Assembly: GCF_035046485.1 (NCBI RefSeq)
Contig: NC_085137.1
Location: 251,494,733 to 251,558,732, forward strand
DNA: 64,000 nucleotides
DNA from: Aedes albopictus
Lineage: Eukaryota; Arthropoda; Insecta; Diptera; Culicidae
Reading direction: 5' to 3'
Shown: piece by piece, positions 52,772 to 63,944 of the stretch
How the letters are laid out: every line of letters starts with the position of its first letter
How positions within the stretch are numbered: position 1 is the first letter of the stretch
Notes under the pieces: model-generated
What the model saw: only the letters and a program-made list of their open reading frames with translations
Told to the model about the DNA's origin: nothing
The model's database searches: none
Translations under genes and position numbers: made by a program

Positions 52772-53550
52772 CCGTAAACCGGGGTCAAATTGATCACTTT
52801 AAAACAACTTTTGTTGTTAACTTGAGTACCAATTCAAATATTGTCAAAAGAATTTCTGAAAAATCAGTACTGGATGGATTTCTATGAAACTATGTAACAC
52901 AATTATGGTTCAACAATATTTAACATAAAGTTAAATAACTTCTATCTCACGAAAATTTAAAATACCACTTTGGGGTGAAATCAGCTTACAAATAAACATC
53001 AGTTGAATTTTAAATTGCCATTTCCCCTTAATTTCGGCCTTCTGAATACGAATAGCGCGTCAAAACTCACAACTTGTGAATTTGGCTGTTGAAAAGCTAA
53101 ATTAACTTTTGATATTGACACTTGAACGCCTGAAGGTAGGCAATTTTCTATGAAATAAGCGAGTTCAGCCACATTGAATTACTCTTTAAACAAATTCTAA
53201 CAGTTTAATAACTGATTCTTGCCTAGAATAGCTACATTATACCAATATAAAGGTTCCATAAAAATGTTAACACAGAAACTTCACAGATAATGCTGATGGC
53301 AAACGATTGTTTAGTACCTACCAGCGGTTTGTTCTATTTAAGGAACACATTGAAAAACCTTCAAAAAGTAATGTAAGATGAGCTTTTTCTAAAAATTCTA
53401 AAGTCCTCTCTCATCTCTAGGCATCCATGAACTGAATGAGGTAAGAACTTTATGATCATAACGACGTATATAAGTTGCTAGAATGGAGTAACAATCTAGT
53501 CTTCGATTGATCAATTTCACCCCGCTGATCAATTTGACCCCGGTTTACGG
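52772..53550. mobile_element. M780 MITE copy D
   Basis: 779 bp, from CCGTAAACCGGGGTCAAATT to CAATTTGACCCCGGTTTACGG, TA at 53551-53552. Inverted relative to copies A and B. Its two ends are the closest to a perfect terminal inverted repeat in the family. Confidence 0.8.
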
Positions 53551-53552
53551 TA

Positions 53553-55237
53553 CTCGGATTTAAATCAGAGATAACACCGCATGATGCTTATGAAAATCGC
53601 GGATAGTACTCGATACGCTGTGAAGCTTACGACCATAAAAGCTGTACGTGTACACCAAACTAATCATTAAGTTCATATGCTTCCGCCACTAAGCATATGA
53701 ACTTACAAAAGTTCATAAATCCAAGAGTCTTGAATGCGTAGGCATCCAGGTATAATGTAGGTAAATATTTTCTACCAGCTTCTTTCAGAAACGTAGAAAT
53801 TGAACAGGTTCCCACGCTGCTCATTCAGAGTTTCCCAGACGTTTTTTTTTGTACACCTCTCGACATGATTCCTCGAATTGTACTCCTGCTGGCTCATCGA
53901 TATTAACGGCAGATTTTCCTTGTTACTGTTGAATTTCACTTTCGCCCCCAACCCGATGTACCAGCAGCATTGTAAATAGCTAAATCCAGCGAGCAGACGA
54001 CGACGACGACGATTTGCAATTCCCAAGCGGACGCGAATTGCCACAGATAATAAGCGCAAACGAGAAAAAGTGCTATATCAGTATGTAAAACATCATTACC
54101 GAAATAATCCTTAAATTATTAAATACGAGGGGTGTTAAATGTGGGCGGCAAAATGGCCATTTTGCTGATATTGAAAAAAAAAGTGTCGTAAAAAGTTAGG
54201 CGACAATATTTTATTTTATATATTTTCTGATTCCTTTTTTATCTGCTACTCTGGTTATTGAACAAGTCTCGTTATTGCTCTTTGCACCGCTCGGGGGAAA
54301 GTTTCTCGCTGTCGAGTAGCGTGGGAGTGAGCCTGTGAGCACGTCGAGTACTTTGCACTGCAAATCCCACGAGGGAATCCTTAGCAATAGGCATCGACGG
54401 TGCCACCACCACCGTCACCAAGAGTGAGCAATAGGCAATAAGGGTGCAAATGTGACCACTGAGTATGATATCGCAAAGTTGTCGCGTCCCGTAGAAAAGG
54501 GAGAAATGTTATCAATGTGTAACTGCAAACTTTTAGTTGAATTTTAGCCTGGTAACGAGTTCAACTGCAAACTACCTCTCACCCTCCGGCAGCAGAAGAT
54601 CTCCTCAACATTGGGTTCCACCGAAGCAAATAAGGCAACGCAACGGTGGAAAAGAACCGAGCTGTGGAAAAATGTATCTCGCGAGTAATGAAGTCGGTGC
54701 GATAACTCTATTTCGCAATATTTATTGCTTAAACTGCACTATCGGGATTTGAGAGACGGCAGCGGCATGCATCATAGTAGCGACACAGTCATGCCCCAAA
54801 TTGAATTCCGCGCGCAAATTGCACGAGGACAAATTGAGTTTCACATATTCACAGCCAGTCAGGAAGAATCGTGGGAAGTGTAACTAACGGTGCTGCACGG
54901 TTTGCCACTCTAGCTACCTACTGACGACTGTTGGAAGCTGGTCTGGTAGCGGTTTCCACACCCTTTGCTACGTGGCGGCAATAAGGACGACAGTGTGTCT
55001 AGCAGTTCACATTTCTTTGGTTATGTGAAATAGCTGCAATCATTTCAATCGCATTTTGAATGTTTTATTCAGTTGACATCCCAAGAGTTTTATGCATGTT
55101 CTCCATATATTACACTTCTTTATAAATGCTACGGAAGAATTTGTTTAGGGTCTTCTCCGTCGCGCTGAAACGTGCAAATATGAAGCAATCAGCTCTTAAG
55201 CTGAGCAAACTGGCAGTCTTAACTAATGAAAACAAAC
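53553..55237. other. No gene recognised; contains a perfect 14-bp hairpin
   Basis: A hairpin at 53669-53704 has arms AAGTTCATATGCTT / AAGCATATGAACTT and an 8-nt loop. Frames around 53772-54059 and 54537-54752 show no known domain. GACGACGACGACGA at about 53997 is a short microsatellite. The 54.2-55.0 kb part is less repeat-like and could be host intergenic sequence. Confidence 0.35.
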
Positions 55238-55560
55238 CTAAAACATATTTAGCTTTTTCATTGCCTTCTTAGCTACAATTAACCTAGAAGAGTTGATCAT
55301 GATAACAGCCAACGATTTAGTTCTGCTGACGTTGACGGGGAGACCTACATCCGAGGAGCAACCGTAGAGGTAGCTCTGCATATCAGAAAACTGTTGAGCC
55401 AAAAGAGTATAATGAACTCTTTCAGCAAGCCGAGATTTAAATAGTCCACTATCAATCGCACCTACCAGGATGCCGGTGGCATCGGACAAGACACCATTTA
55501 CTGTGCAGTACGAAAACACCTCGTACCTACTGTCAATAAAGTCGATGGTTTTCTCTAGGA
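55238..55560 (-). pseudogene. Non-LTR RT fragment, same family as the 7.4-16.9 kb relic
   Basis: Encodes DATGILVGAIDSG, then LLAQQFSDMQSYLYGCSSDV and GLPVNVSRTKSLAVI. These match the DEILVGAID...LLAQRRSDMQSKL...NVNKTKSL region of the relic at 16.0 kb. Part of the catalytic ADD region is deleted. Confidence 0.6.
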
Positions 55561-56386
55561 CACCCTACCCTTGCGCTTCAGGAGTCCATACATGTTAGCG
55601 TGATTGAGACGGTCGAACTTGAGTTTAATGGTTATGATGCGTGCATTCTTTGTCTTCATCCCGCTGACGTAGTGAAAAGGCTAATGAGATATGGTTACAG
55701 AAATGGTACTCCATAACGTAATCATGTAGATTCATTGGCTCACGAGGCACGAAGGCTCACGAGGGGTTCTCGTGAGTGAATTTCTCAGTTCGAAGTGAAT
55801 TTCTCAGTTCGAAGTACCTAATTGTCCTAACAGTCGAAGCTATATCAAAGACAAAATAGCATGGATGACATGCTAACATCTGAAGATGCATAAATAGAAT
55901 CTTAACCCAATGATTGAACATGTATTTCTAACAGACGTTCATGGAAGGCAAATGAATGGCTAGAGTGGTTTCTCCACTATAGCCCTGTCTGTCTAAAACT
56001 TAAGTTGCCAAAAGATAATAACGCGAGCACTACTACTTGCCTGTGGCGTCAATACCGATATTGCTTCAGGATAAAATATCAGAAGAACATTTTGAGAATT
56101 GCCAAACCATGCTCAAGAAATGTGTTAAGCAGTTCGAACTACTGTATGGGGTACAAGAAAATGACATACATATAACGTATATTTCGTCTCCCCTCTGGTT
56201 GATTGTTTAAAAGGTTATGAACAATTGTGGGCGTTTTGCTATTTGCTTTTGAAGATATGAACGCAGTTATAAAAATGGGCAAAGGAACCACTAGTACAGA
56301 TTACCAACATGTTTATCATGTCGTTGTATCGGGACGAGGAAACTATACAATATTGAGTTCCCCAGAAAGGACAGTTCATTCTTAAC

Positions 56387-56411
56387 CACTTAACCACTTA
56401 ACCACTTAACC
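56387..56411. repeat. Short tandem repeat (CTTAACCA)n
   Basis: Three to four copies of CTTAACCA directly before a MITE. Confidence 0.8.
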
Positions 56412-56414
56412 TCA

Positions 56415-56655
56415 CACACCAAACGCTTTCAGCAATATTTTGCTGAATTTTGCCGAGCTGAAGGGTTCAGCAAAATTTTTTGCTGAACTTTCGGCAAAGT
56501 TTACTGAATTTCAGCAAAACGTTACTGGTGATCAGCAGAGTTTACTGAACAAATCAGCAAAATTTTGCTGAATTTCAGCAAAATGTTTACTGAAACCTTC
56601 AGCTCGGCAAAATTCAGCAAAATTTTGCTGAAACCCTCAATCGATTTTTGGTGTG
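56415..56655. mobile_element. Foldback MITE with CACACCAAA ends, built of CAGCAAAATTTTGCTG words
   Basis: CACACCAAA at 56415 and TTTGGTGTG ending at 56655. The inside repeats the palindrome CAGCAAAATTTTGCTGAA many times in both orientations, with AATTTTGCCGAGCTGAAGG pairing with CCTTCAGCTCGGCAAAATT. No clear target duplication. Confidence 0.65.
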
Positions 56656-56819
56656 CACTACGTGAGCGATTCCAATTAGCAGTTGCACTTGTACATTATA
56701 CAGCGCCTACATATTTTAAAGATATTCTAATTCTACTATATCGAACTGGTGCCCTTGTGCTGCTTTCACTTTTCTACCCTGTCCACGGTAGAATGATGAC
56801 CAAGATGATATTGTTGTGT

Positions 56820-58450
56820 GGCTGTTGTCCCTTTTCCAGTCCAATTGGGGGTCGTCCAGGCACGGTTAAGGCTAGGTATGCTGCGCAATTCAGATCCCAT
56901 TGTGATTCACTAGCCTCTGCCCAGCAAATCATATCCCTACCTCCGCATGGTACCGGCTGGAAACTACGATGAACCGTAGGCAAGATCGAGTAATCAACCC
57001 CGGTGGGAACTTTGGTCGTAGGCTGACAGGGAAGGAGGTTTGCTTCGGCAAACCTGAGCGTCTGATCCCCATGTTAGGGGTGGCTGATCAACTTCCGAGT
57101 AAACCATTGTAGCGGAAATTTAGCAACAGAATAATACGAACTGAGACCAACGGCAACGACTCCAGCGAACAAAAAGGACTTGCGATTGGAAACTCGATAC
57201 GTTGAACTGCCGATCTCTCAACTTCATTGGCAGCACTATCTACTGAAGGACGATTTACTGAAGGGCCGCGAGTTCGGCATCGAAGGACTGCTGCGCAAGC
57301 TACAACGTCAAGATCATCATAGGAGATTTAAACGCTCAGGAGGAGGAATTGAGACCGACGAATGGAAGGTTCAGCGTCCACCACCTGACGAACGAAAACG
57401 GCCTACGACTAATTTATTCCACCGCCTCCAAAAATATGGCCATATGCAACACCTTTTTCCAACACAGCCTCCCTTATCGTTACACCTGGAGATCACCAGA
57501 GCAGACGGAATGTCAAATCGACCACGTTCTGATTGACGGACGGTACTTCTCCGACATTATCAACATCAGAACCAATCGTGGCGCCAACATCTATTTCGAC
57601 CACTATTTGGTGATGGTCCAACTGGGTCCAAAACTTTCCGTCATCAACCATGTACGGTACCGGCAACCGCCAAGGTACAACCTAGAACGACTGAAACAAC
57701 CGGATGTCGCCTCAGCATACGAATGGTTCGACCAAGAGTGCAAAACGGTTTTGGAGGAAAAGAACGCAGCGCGGGCGCCGGGCGATAATGCTGCAATAAG
57801 GGACCTGACAGAACGGGGAACGTCACTAACAGAAGTGGAAACAGCAGACCCGCCTTTTTCGGGAGGAAAAGCGCCGCCTGGAAGAAGTGGAGTGCGAATA
57901 AATGGAACTGCTGTGCCATTCCTAAGAAACACGGAAGTTCTACCAGAAGCTCAACGTATCCCGCAACGGTTTCGTGCCACGAGCCGAACTATGCAGGATT
58001 AAGAACGGAGGCTTCATGACAGATGGACGTGAGGTGATCGAAAGGTGGAAGCAGCACTTCGATCAGCACCTGAATGGCGTGAAGAACGTTGGCACGGGAG
58101 CCCACAGCATCGGAGGAAACGACAATGCCAGTGCAGCGGAGGACGGAAATGAACCAACTCCCACGCTGAGGGAAGTTAAGGAAAGTTAACAAAGCAGCTG
58201 GTAAGTATAGCATCGCAACTGAACTCATCAAGATAGGCTCAGAAAAGTTGACTACAAAGTGCTATCCTATATCATCTTCCATCGTCTGTCACCTAAAACG
58301 AACAAGTTCGTGGGAAGTTATCAAGCTGGCTTCATCGACGACCGGTCGACAACAGACCAGATCTGCCGCACGGTGAGGCAAATCCTCCAAAAATGCCGTG
58401 AATACCAGGTCCCAACGCATCATCTGTTGTGTGCTTTCGTGGACTATGCT
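56820..58450 (+). pseudogene. RTE-like family 2 retrotransposon, 5' part (endonuclease to start of RT)
   Basis: A possible 5' UTR leads to degraded endonuclease codons. The best frame (57349-58002) reads TECQIDHVLIDGRYFSDIIN, RTNRGANIYFDHYLVMVQLG (catalytic Asp-His) and YEWFDQECKTVLEEKNAAR. The RT start is at 58259-58445: VGSYQAGFIDDRSTTDQI, LQKCREYQVPTHHL. It then ends in LCAFVDYADSNTL and a stop, before the catalytic box. Confidence 0.7.
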
Positions 58451-58489
58451 GATTCAAACACCCTGTGATGAAATTCTCAAACAAGAGCA

Positions 58490-58935
58490 AGCATTTTCAT
58501 TTATTTAGTATTACATCAAGTTCAAGATAAAACTGAATCAACAATATTTCTCCATGATACACGGTTAGTGGCTGCCATTCTCCATCATCTGTCACGCCCG
58601 ATACTCGCCAAGTCACGTTCCACCTGATCCGCCCATCGTGCTCTCTGCGCTCCACGCCTTCTTGTGCCAACCGGATCTGTCGCGAACACCAATTTTGCAG
58701 GGTTGTTGTTCGGCATTCTTGCAACATGCCCTGCCCATCGTATCCTTCCGGCTTTGGCCACCTTCTGGATGATGGGTTCGCCGTAAAGTGCAGCGAGCTC
58801 GTGGTTCACCTTTCTCCACCACACACCGTTCTCCTGCACGCCGCCGAAGATCGTCTTTAGCACGCGTCGCTCGAAAATTCCGAGTGCTTGCAGGTCCTCC
58901 TCGAGCATGGTCCATGTCTCGTGCCCCTAGAGGAC
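58490..58935 (-). pseudogene. RTE-like family 2, 3' part on the opposite strand
   Basis: Minus-strand codons read LEEDLQALGIFERRVLKTIF, GVWWRKVNHELAALYGEP, KAGRIRWAGHVARMPNNNPA and GTRRRGAQRARWADQVERDL, followed by an A-rich 3' region ending about 58490. It lies tail-on to the plus-strand 5' part, so the two are either separate insertions or a rearranged copy. Confidence 0.7.
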
Positions 58936-59115
58936 CACCGGTCTTATTAGCATAACATTCACAGACAGGTCTATGACGTATAGAGAAATTATTCATAGAA
59001 AATTAATTTCGCTTGATTTAGATCCTGATGCGTGCATTTTATGGGAGTTTTTGGACGACCTAGATCATCTGTGAAAATCAAAATAACATCCCATTATGTT
59101 GTGGAAATTTTGAGA

Positions 59116-59515
59116 ACATATCGTCGGTTTCCTGCAATAGGGGCACAACTCAAAATTTGCCATTTTTTAGGTTTTGAAGGCAAATGACGAAAAACTATTT
59201 AAACTTTCATCTCACAAAGATCCGTTTCGAAATTCGATGAGAAACTCGAGATTTCCGCAATTTTCCGCAATAAAGGCACAACTCAAAATCAGTCAACTTT
59301 TTCAATATTCGTTGAAAAATAGTAATCCGAAATTCATGAAACAGCTAGTCCATCAATCCCTTTCTATGATACAACAATTAAAATTCGTTTATTGCTGTCA
59401 CATGATGAGAGAAATAAGTGAACTTGTAGAAGGTGCTCCAAGCTTCCCAACTTTCAAACGCTGAAAATTCACATTTTTTGAGTTGTGCCCCTATTGCAGG
59501 AAACCGACGATATGT
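59116..59515. mobile_element. 400-bp MITE with perfect ~38-bp TIRs (ACATATCGTCGG ends)
   Basis: ACATATCGTCGGTTTCCTGC at 59116 and its reverse complement ending at 59515 are identical. They continue through AATAGGGGCACAACTCAAAA. A second CAATAAAGGCACAACTCAAA copy lies inside (about 59268). No ORF with recognisable domain. Confidence 0.8.
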
Positions 59516-59553
59516 CTATAGACCATAGTCTTTGTACTTGTATATCACAACTA

Positions 59554-60223
59554 CCATAATCTGGGGGAAGTTGATCACTTTACCTCTATTCTTTTCAATG
59601 AAATCAGGTGCATTGTATTTGTATAATTCCAAACAAATATTTTTAAATCATGTTACTGAGTGGACCTATATCAAGTCCGTAAACGAAATTATCTATTTTG
59701 AAAACCTTCAAAATAAATTTGATGAAGCTGAATCGGAAGAAGTTCTTAAAATTCTTACAACTGGTGTATTTTGTATGTTAAAAATAAAATAAGTTCAGGT
59801 TAACAATAAAATAAATTTAGGTAAGCGACCCACATTAACGCCTAAAAGTAGACATTTTTTTTAATCGTCTTACTATCACAAATATATGCTTTTTCAAATA
59901 AAACTTATATGTTAACATCAATTTGACCTTAAATCAATGTTCAATAAGCCTACCATGAATGAATAAAAGTGTTTTGTGAGTCATCTGATATACAAGGCGT
60001 AGATGGGAGGCGACTTTTTGAATGACAGTCTTTTTATCAAATTTTTATACACATGTCGATGTTATTATGTTAAATCTGACAGTATTGACATAAAAACCTA
60101 CACAAAATCTTCAAATATATTCACACAGTTGATTAACGTCAAAAGTTTGAAACAGAATTGTAGCGTGCTTAGCAGTTGAAGGACGTGGATCCCATAGTGA
60201 TCAACTACCCTTCCAGATTACGA
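59554..60223. mobile_element. TA-flanked MITE, 670 bp, distant M780 relative
   Basis: CCATAATCTGGGGGAAGTTG at 59554 pairs with CAACTACCCTTCCAGATTACGA ending at 60223, with TGATCAC at the inner side of both ends as in M780. TA lies on both sides. It contains the AACGCCTAAAAGTAG motif of the family. The truncated copy at 50.1-50.7 kb is its closest relative here. Confidence 0.65.
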
Positions 60224-60225
60224 TA

Positions 60226-61573
60226 CGTTTGCTTCAAATAGGTATCAATACGACATTTTAACATATCCATCTAGTTTACAATTCGTACCACTTCAATTGA
60301 CTATAAGTAACAAGTAAGACACAACAAACACATTTGCTTCGATGTTGCAGGAACCGTCACCTCAACTCTCAAATGAATAAGAAACATTTTGTCAGATTTT
60401 AAGTTTTACCTGGCACCGAGCGTGCTTTGAAAATAAACTCCATCATCATAACAACCACAGTCTGGGGTCTCCCCAGGTGGTTCCACCTGCCGTTATTTTC
60501 TGTTTGCCATTCCAAACTTTTCCTATACCTACCATCAACTCCGTCCGTAATGACTATCATCTCCGACGACGACGACATCGTCATCGTTGCCATTTCGTGA
60601 TCGTGTCCTTTCATCCATCGTCGTCCTTTTCCAGCACACACGACAACCTGCTTGCAGACAGGATATTGAATAAAGAAGCAAGAGGGTGATTTGGGAAAAT
60701 GATGTTGGTTTAGCTTCGACTGTAAACATTTACACGACCGACGACGTGTGGTGCCGGCGTGTTTTTTTTACAGGTCTGTATCTGGATTCTGGATGCAAGC
60801 CAACAACCATCTTTGTACGCCTGCATGTAGGCAGTGTCGCTAAATATGTCCCCGAGTGGCACTGAACAGCGAGCGTTTGCCGGAGTAAAAATGAGAAGAA
60901 AAATAAGGTAGCCATTACCGAAAAAGAACATCGTAAAAGTGTATTAAATGGAGATAAAAGGAAAATTGAAAAAGAGAGGAAAGTCCTTTGAACCTAGCAA
61001 GTGCCAGGGTGACAAAAGGTATTATGAACAAGAAGCCATTTGTAATAAATTAAAAAGAGTGGATTCATTTGCCGAAATATCTCTTAGCAACATCAAAATC
61101 AGAGCGCGAATGATGATATGCTTTTGGTGAATGTAAAACAACTGACCTCGTAATGCATCCGCATGTGACAGTACTTAGGGGCAAGGCACGTGAGTAACTC
61201 AAGTTTACAATCAAAGTATGTTTTTCGTTTGAAGTTCCTACCTTATGCCCTCCTTGATAATTACAGCTTTTTGGGAACCACCAGAGAGAAAAAAAAAACA
61301 CAAAACAAATAATTTATTTGTCATATTGTTCGTTAGTTCGTTCTGTGAGTTTTTAAGCGTCGGTGCAAGAGTCCACGCAAAACATGGGCTACTATGATTA
61401 CCTCGATAAATCCCTCGGAAAAGTGCGAAGAAATGCATAGTGCCGTAAACAAATTTGCCGAAAGTGGCACATTGCCGCACACAGCTACTCGCACAGTAAG
61501 TAAATATTATCAATCTAGTTGAAAATTTATTTTTTCAACGATTGATGTTTGACCAAATTCTTGTGTCAGAACT
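60226..61573. other. No gene recognised
   Basis: Frames around 60477-60689, 60710-60931 and 60948-61130 were examined; none shows a known domain. The 60.4-60.7 kb part has CGTCGTCAT-type low complexity. It may include non-repeat host sequence. Confidence 0.3.
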
Positions 61574-61635
61574 CTAACTTTGACAGTGGTGCGCTAGTAT
61601 AGACCCGTTATACAGCGCACCACTTACGAAGTTAG
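61574..61635. other. 62-nt pre-miRNA-like hairpin
   Basis: CTAACTT pairs with AAGTTAG, AGTGGTGCGCT with AGCGCACCACT (11 bp, perfect) and GTATA with TATAC, leaving a GACCCGT loop and one small internal loop (TGAC/TACG). Size and shape fit a miRNA precursor or a tiny palindromic element. No seed was recognised. Confidence 0.45.
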
Positions 61636-61930
61636 GTCCGATGCAAGGATTTGAAGAAAAATCCATTATCACTAGACCTTGCAATAGCCTTGCATGAAAT
61701 CTACTGTATATTACGTGTAGGAAACTTTCTGGCTGTGGATTCAAACCGAAATAGGACAAGTAACGGAACATCTACAAAACATACTTAACTTTCAACAACT
61801 GTCCGCTACTGCTGTGCTGAGTAATGTCACAGACAATGACATTATGCTTGCGGTGAATGATTCACAGATCCAAGCAACCCGATGGTACAGTAAAGCATTT
61901 GTGAATTAGTATCTCTGGTGTGCAGACGTA

Positions 61931-63594
61931 CAGTACTGGCAATAAAAAAGTACACACTTCAAAACTTTTTAATAAATTGTTTTTTGTATAACCAAGATAT
62001 TGTATGACGCAAAAGTTTGTTTGAAGAACTTTTGCTACAATCCGTATGTATTTGAATGGATGTGTAAATTCACGCTTAGCCAACTGCATTTACCAGTTAT
62101 GTATATATGAAGAAAATATCATGCAATGCAGGCTGGCAAAAATAAAATACACACCTTGTTGACGGTTTCTTTTTCACCTCAGCCAACAACAAATCGATAA
62201 ACCCTCCACGTATACCCCTCCTACGAAAAGTAAACATCATATGTGTCAAACGTTCGTAATCGTTTTTGAGTCGTAGATTTAAAGGTTAACGATTGTCGTT
62301 TACAGTTCTCCGGAGAAAAGATAATTGCATTGCAAGTGCGAAAACTGTTTATGAGAGATTGTGAAAATGATCTCTTATACAGTAATATCGCAAAAGAGTT
62401 CGGTGTTAGCTTTTCTGCAATTCATAAGCTGTGGAAAAAAATTCAACAACGAGGAAATGTGAATGATAGAGATGGTCGTGGAAGAAATCGCTTGACAACA
62501 GTTAGGCAAGATGCTCGGATCCTGCGGGAAGCGCAAAGAAACCCGAAAGTAATAAGCTGCGCTATCAAAGAAAGCTTGTCCCTACATATTTCCGCAAGAA
62601 CTGTTTGCCTACGTTTGGAAGAAGTAGGGCTCAAGAACAAGTTCTCTGTACGCCGTCCTCTCATCAGTAAGTGCATCAGGGTCAAACGTCTGGAATTTGC
62701 CAAAAAGTATGCCGAAAACCCACTTCCTTTTGGAAAGTTGAGTTATTTGGACAGACGAAAGCAAGTTCCAACTGTTCGGAAGCAAACAACGCCCAAGAGT
62801 ATAGATTAAACGAGGTGAGGAACTTATGGACAAAAATTTATGGAAAACTGTAAACCACGAATGAGACAGCATGATGGTGTGGGGATGCTTTGTGTGTTCA
62901 GGAGGTGGAGAATAGGTTCGAATCGACGGGATTATGACTGCAGACAAATACACTGACATTCTGTCTGAAAATCTGGAGTTATCTTTGGTGAAGGCTGGGC
63001 TCGAAAATGGCTTTCTCTTCTAACAAGATAACGACCCCAAGCATACGGCTCGTAAAACTCAAATGTTTTTTTCCGTGGATCTCGCATCAAACTAATGGAT
63101 TGGCCGCCCCAGTCACCGGACTTGAATCTGATCGAGAATTTATGGTCGATATTGGATTCTTAAATGGACAAAACCAATGTTACCAACAAAAACCTGCTCT
63201 CTGAAGCTTTACAGGATACCTGGGAATCAATGAACGAACGTCACCTGCAAATTATCGTCGAAAGTATGCCACGTCACCTGGAAGCCGTTGTTAGTGCCAA
63301 AGGTGGTTATACTAAGTACTGAGCTTAAGTCTGGTTTGATTTTAATGTGAAGAACATATCATGCTCTTTACTGTGTACTTATTTCTTACCAAGTTAAAAT
63401 AAAGGATTAAATGAACTTTGAGCTGCTCCGAAAAAATAAATGGCTTTGTATATTATTTGATCCATATTTTAAGTTCTACTAATGCATGTCTCTACTTCGT
63501 CCATAGTAACTTTTGTTGTAGCTTTTAAAACTAAAGAATAATTTTTTGAATAGATTGTAACATTTGGGTGTGTACTTTTTTCTTGCCAGCACTG
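61931..63594 (+). mobile_element. Tc1-type transposon, 1,664 bp, TA target duplication, defective
   Basis: Ends CAGTACTGGCAATAAAAAAG (61931) and CTTTTTTCTTGCCAGCACTG-like right end (63594), with TA at 61929-61930 and 63595-63596. A second copy of the end motif (CTGGCAAAAATAAAATACAC) lies at about 62133, giving an outer and an inner repeat on the left. It carries one degraded transposase gene. Confidence 0.85.
62309..63322 (+). pseudogene. Tc1-type (DD34E) transposase, frameshifted
   Basis: The N-terminal paired-type helix-turn-helix is intact: IAKEFGVSFSAIHKLWKKIQ, GRGRNRLTTVRQDARILREA and SARTVCLRLEEVGLKNKF. The first catalytic Asp lies in a shifted frame as IWTDESKFQLFGSK (about 62746). 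The second region reads QDNDPKHTARK, preceded by TAA in place of the usual Gln codon. The third is WPPQSPDLNLIENLW with the Glu present. The C-terminus ends GGYTKY and a stop. All three acidic residues remain but in different frames, with several frameshifts and stops, so no active enzyme is made. Confidence 0.85.
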
Positions 63595-63695
63595 TAGGTA
63601 CCTACGTCAAAGTGCTACGAAGTTCTTAGTGTAGTTTCTATAGAGTTTAAATAAAAGCTTATTTTTAGAATCTGACAGTTAATTAAACTCTAAAG

Positions 63696-63944
63696 CACAG
63701 ACAAACAGACGTAACACTCTGATAATTCTCATCGTACACCGATTTAACGATCTTTTTCAAAATTTGATAGTTGGCCAACTGCCCAACCGTGGCGCTTGCA
63801 TAGTTTTTGTTCGAGTTTGACGTTTGCTCACTACCGCCATCTAGTTGGTGGTCGGCCAAACATAGTCCTTTTAGCATTGGGCGAATTTGTTTCCGTGACT
63901 ATGATTAGAATCGAAAAATGTTCGAAGTGTTACGTCTGTTTGTG
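63696..63944. mobile_element. 249-bp MITE (CACAGACAAACAGACG family), 7-bp target duplication TCTAAAG
   Basis: The left end CACAGACAAACAGACGTAAC (63696) and right end GTTACGTCTGTTTGTG (63944) are inverted; the right lacks four bases. TCTAAAG flanks both sides (63689-63695 and 63945-63951). Shares ends, and little else, with the element at 33338. No ORF. Confidence 0.8.

Noticed and set aside
57010..57100. GC-rich 5' region of RTE-like family 2 as an HDV-like ribozyme
   Set aside because: The CCCCATGTTAGGGGTGGC segment can form a short stem, but the double-pseudoknot layout could not be drawn with confidence.
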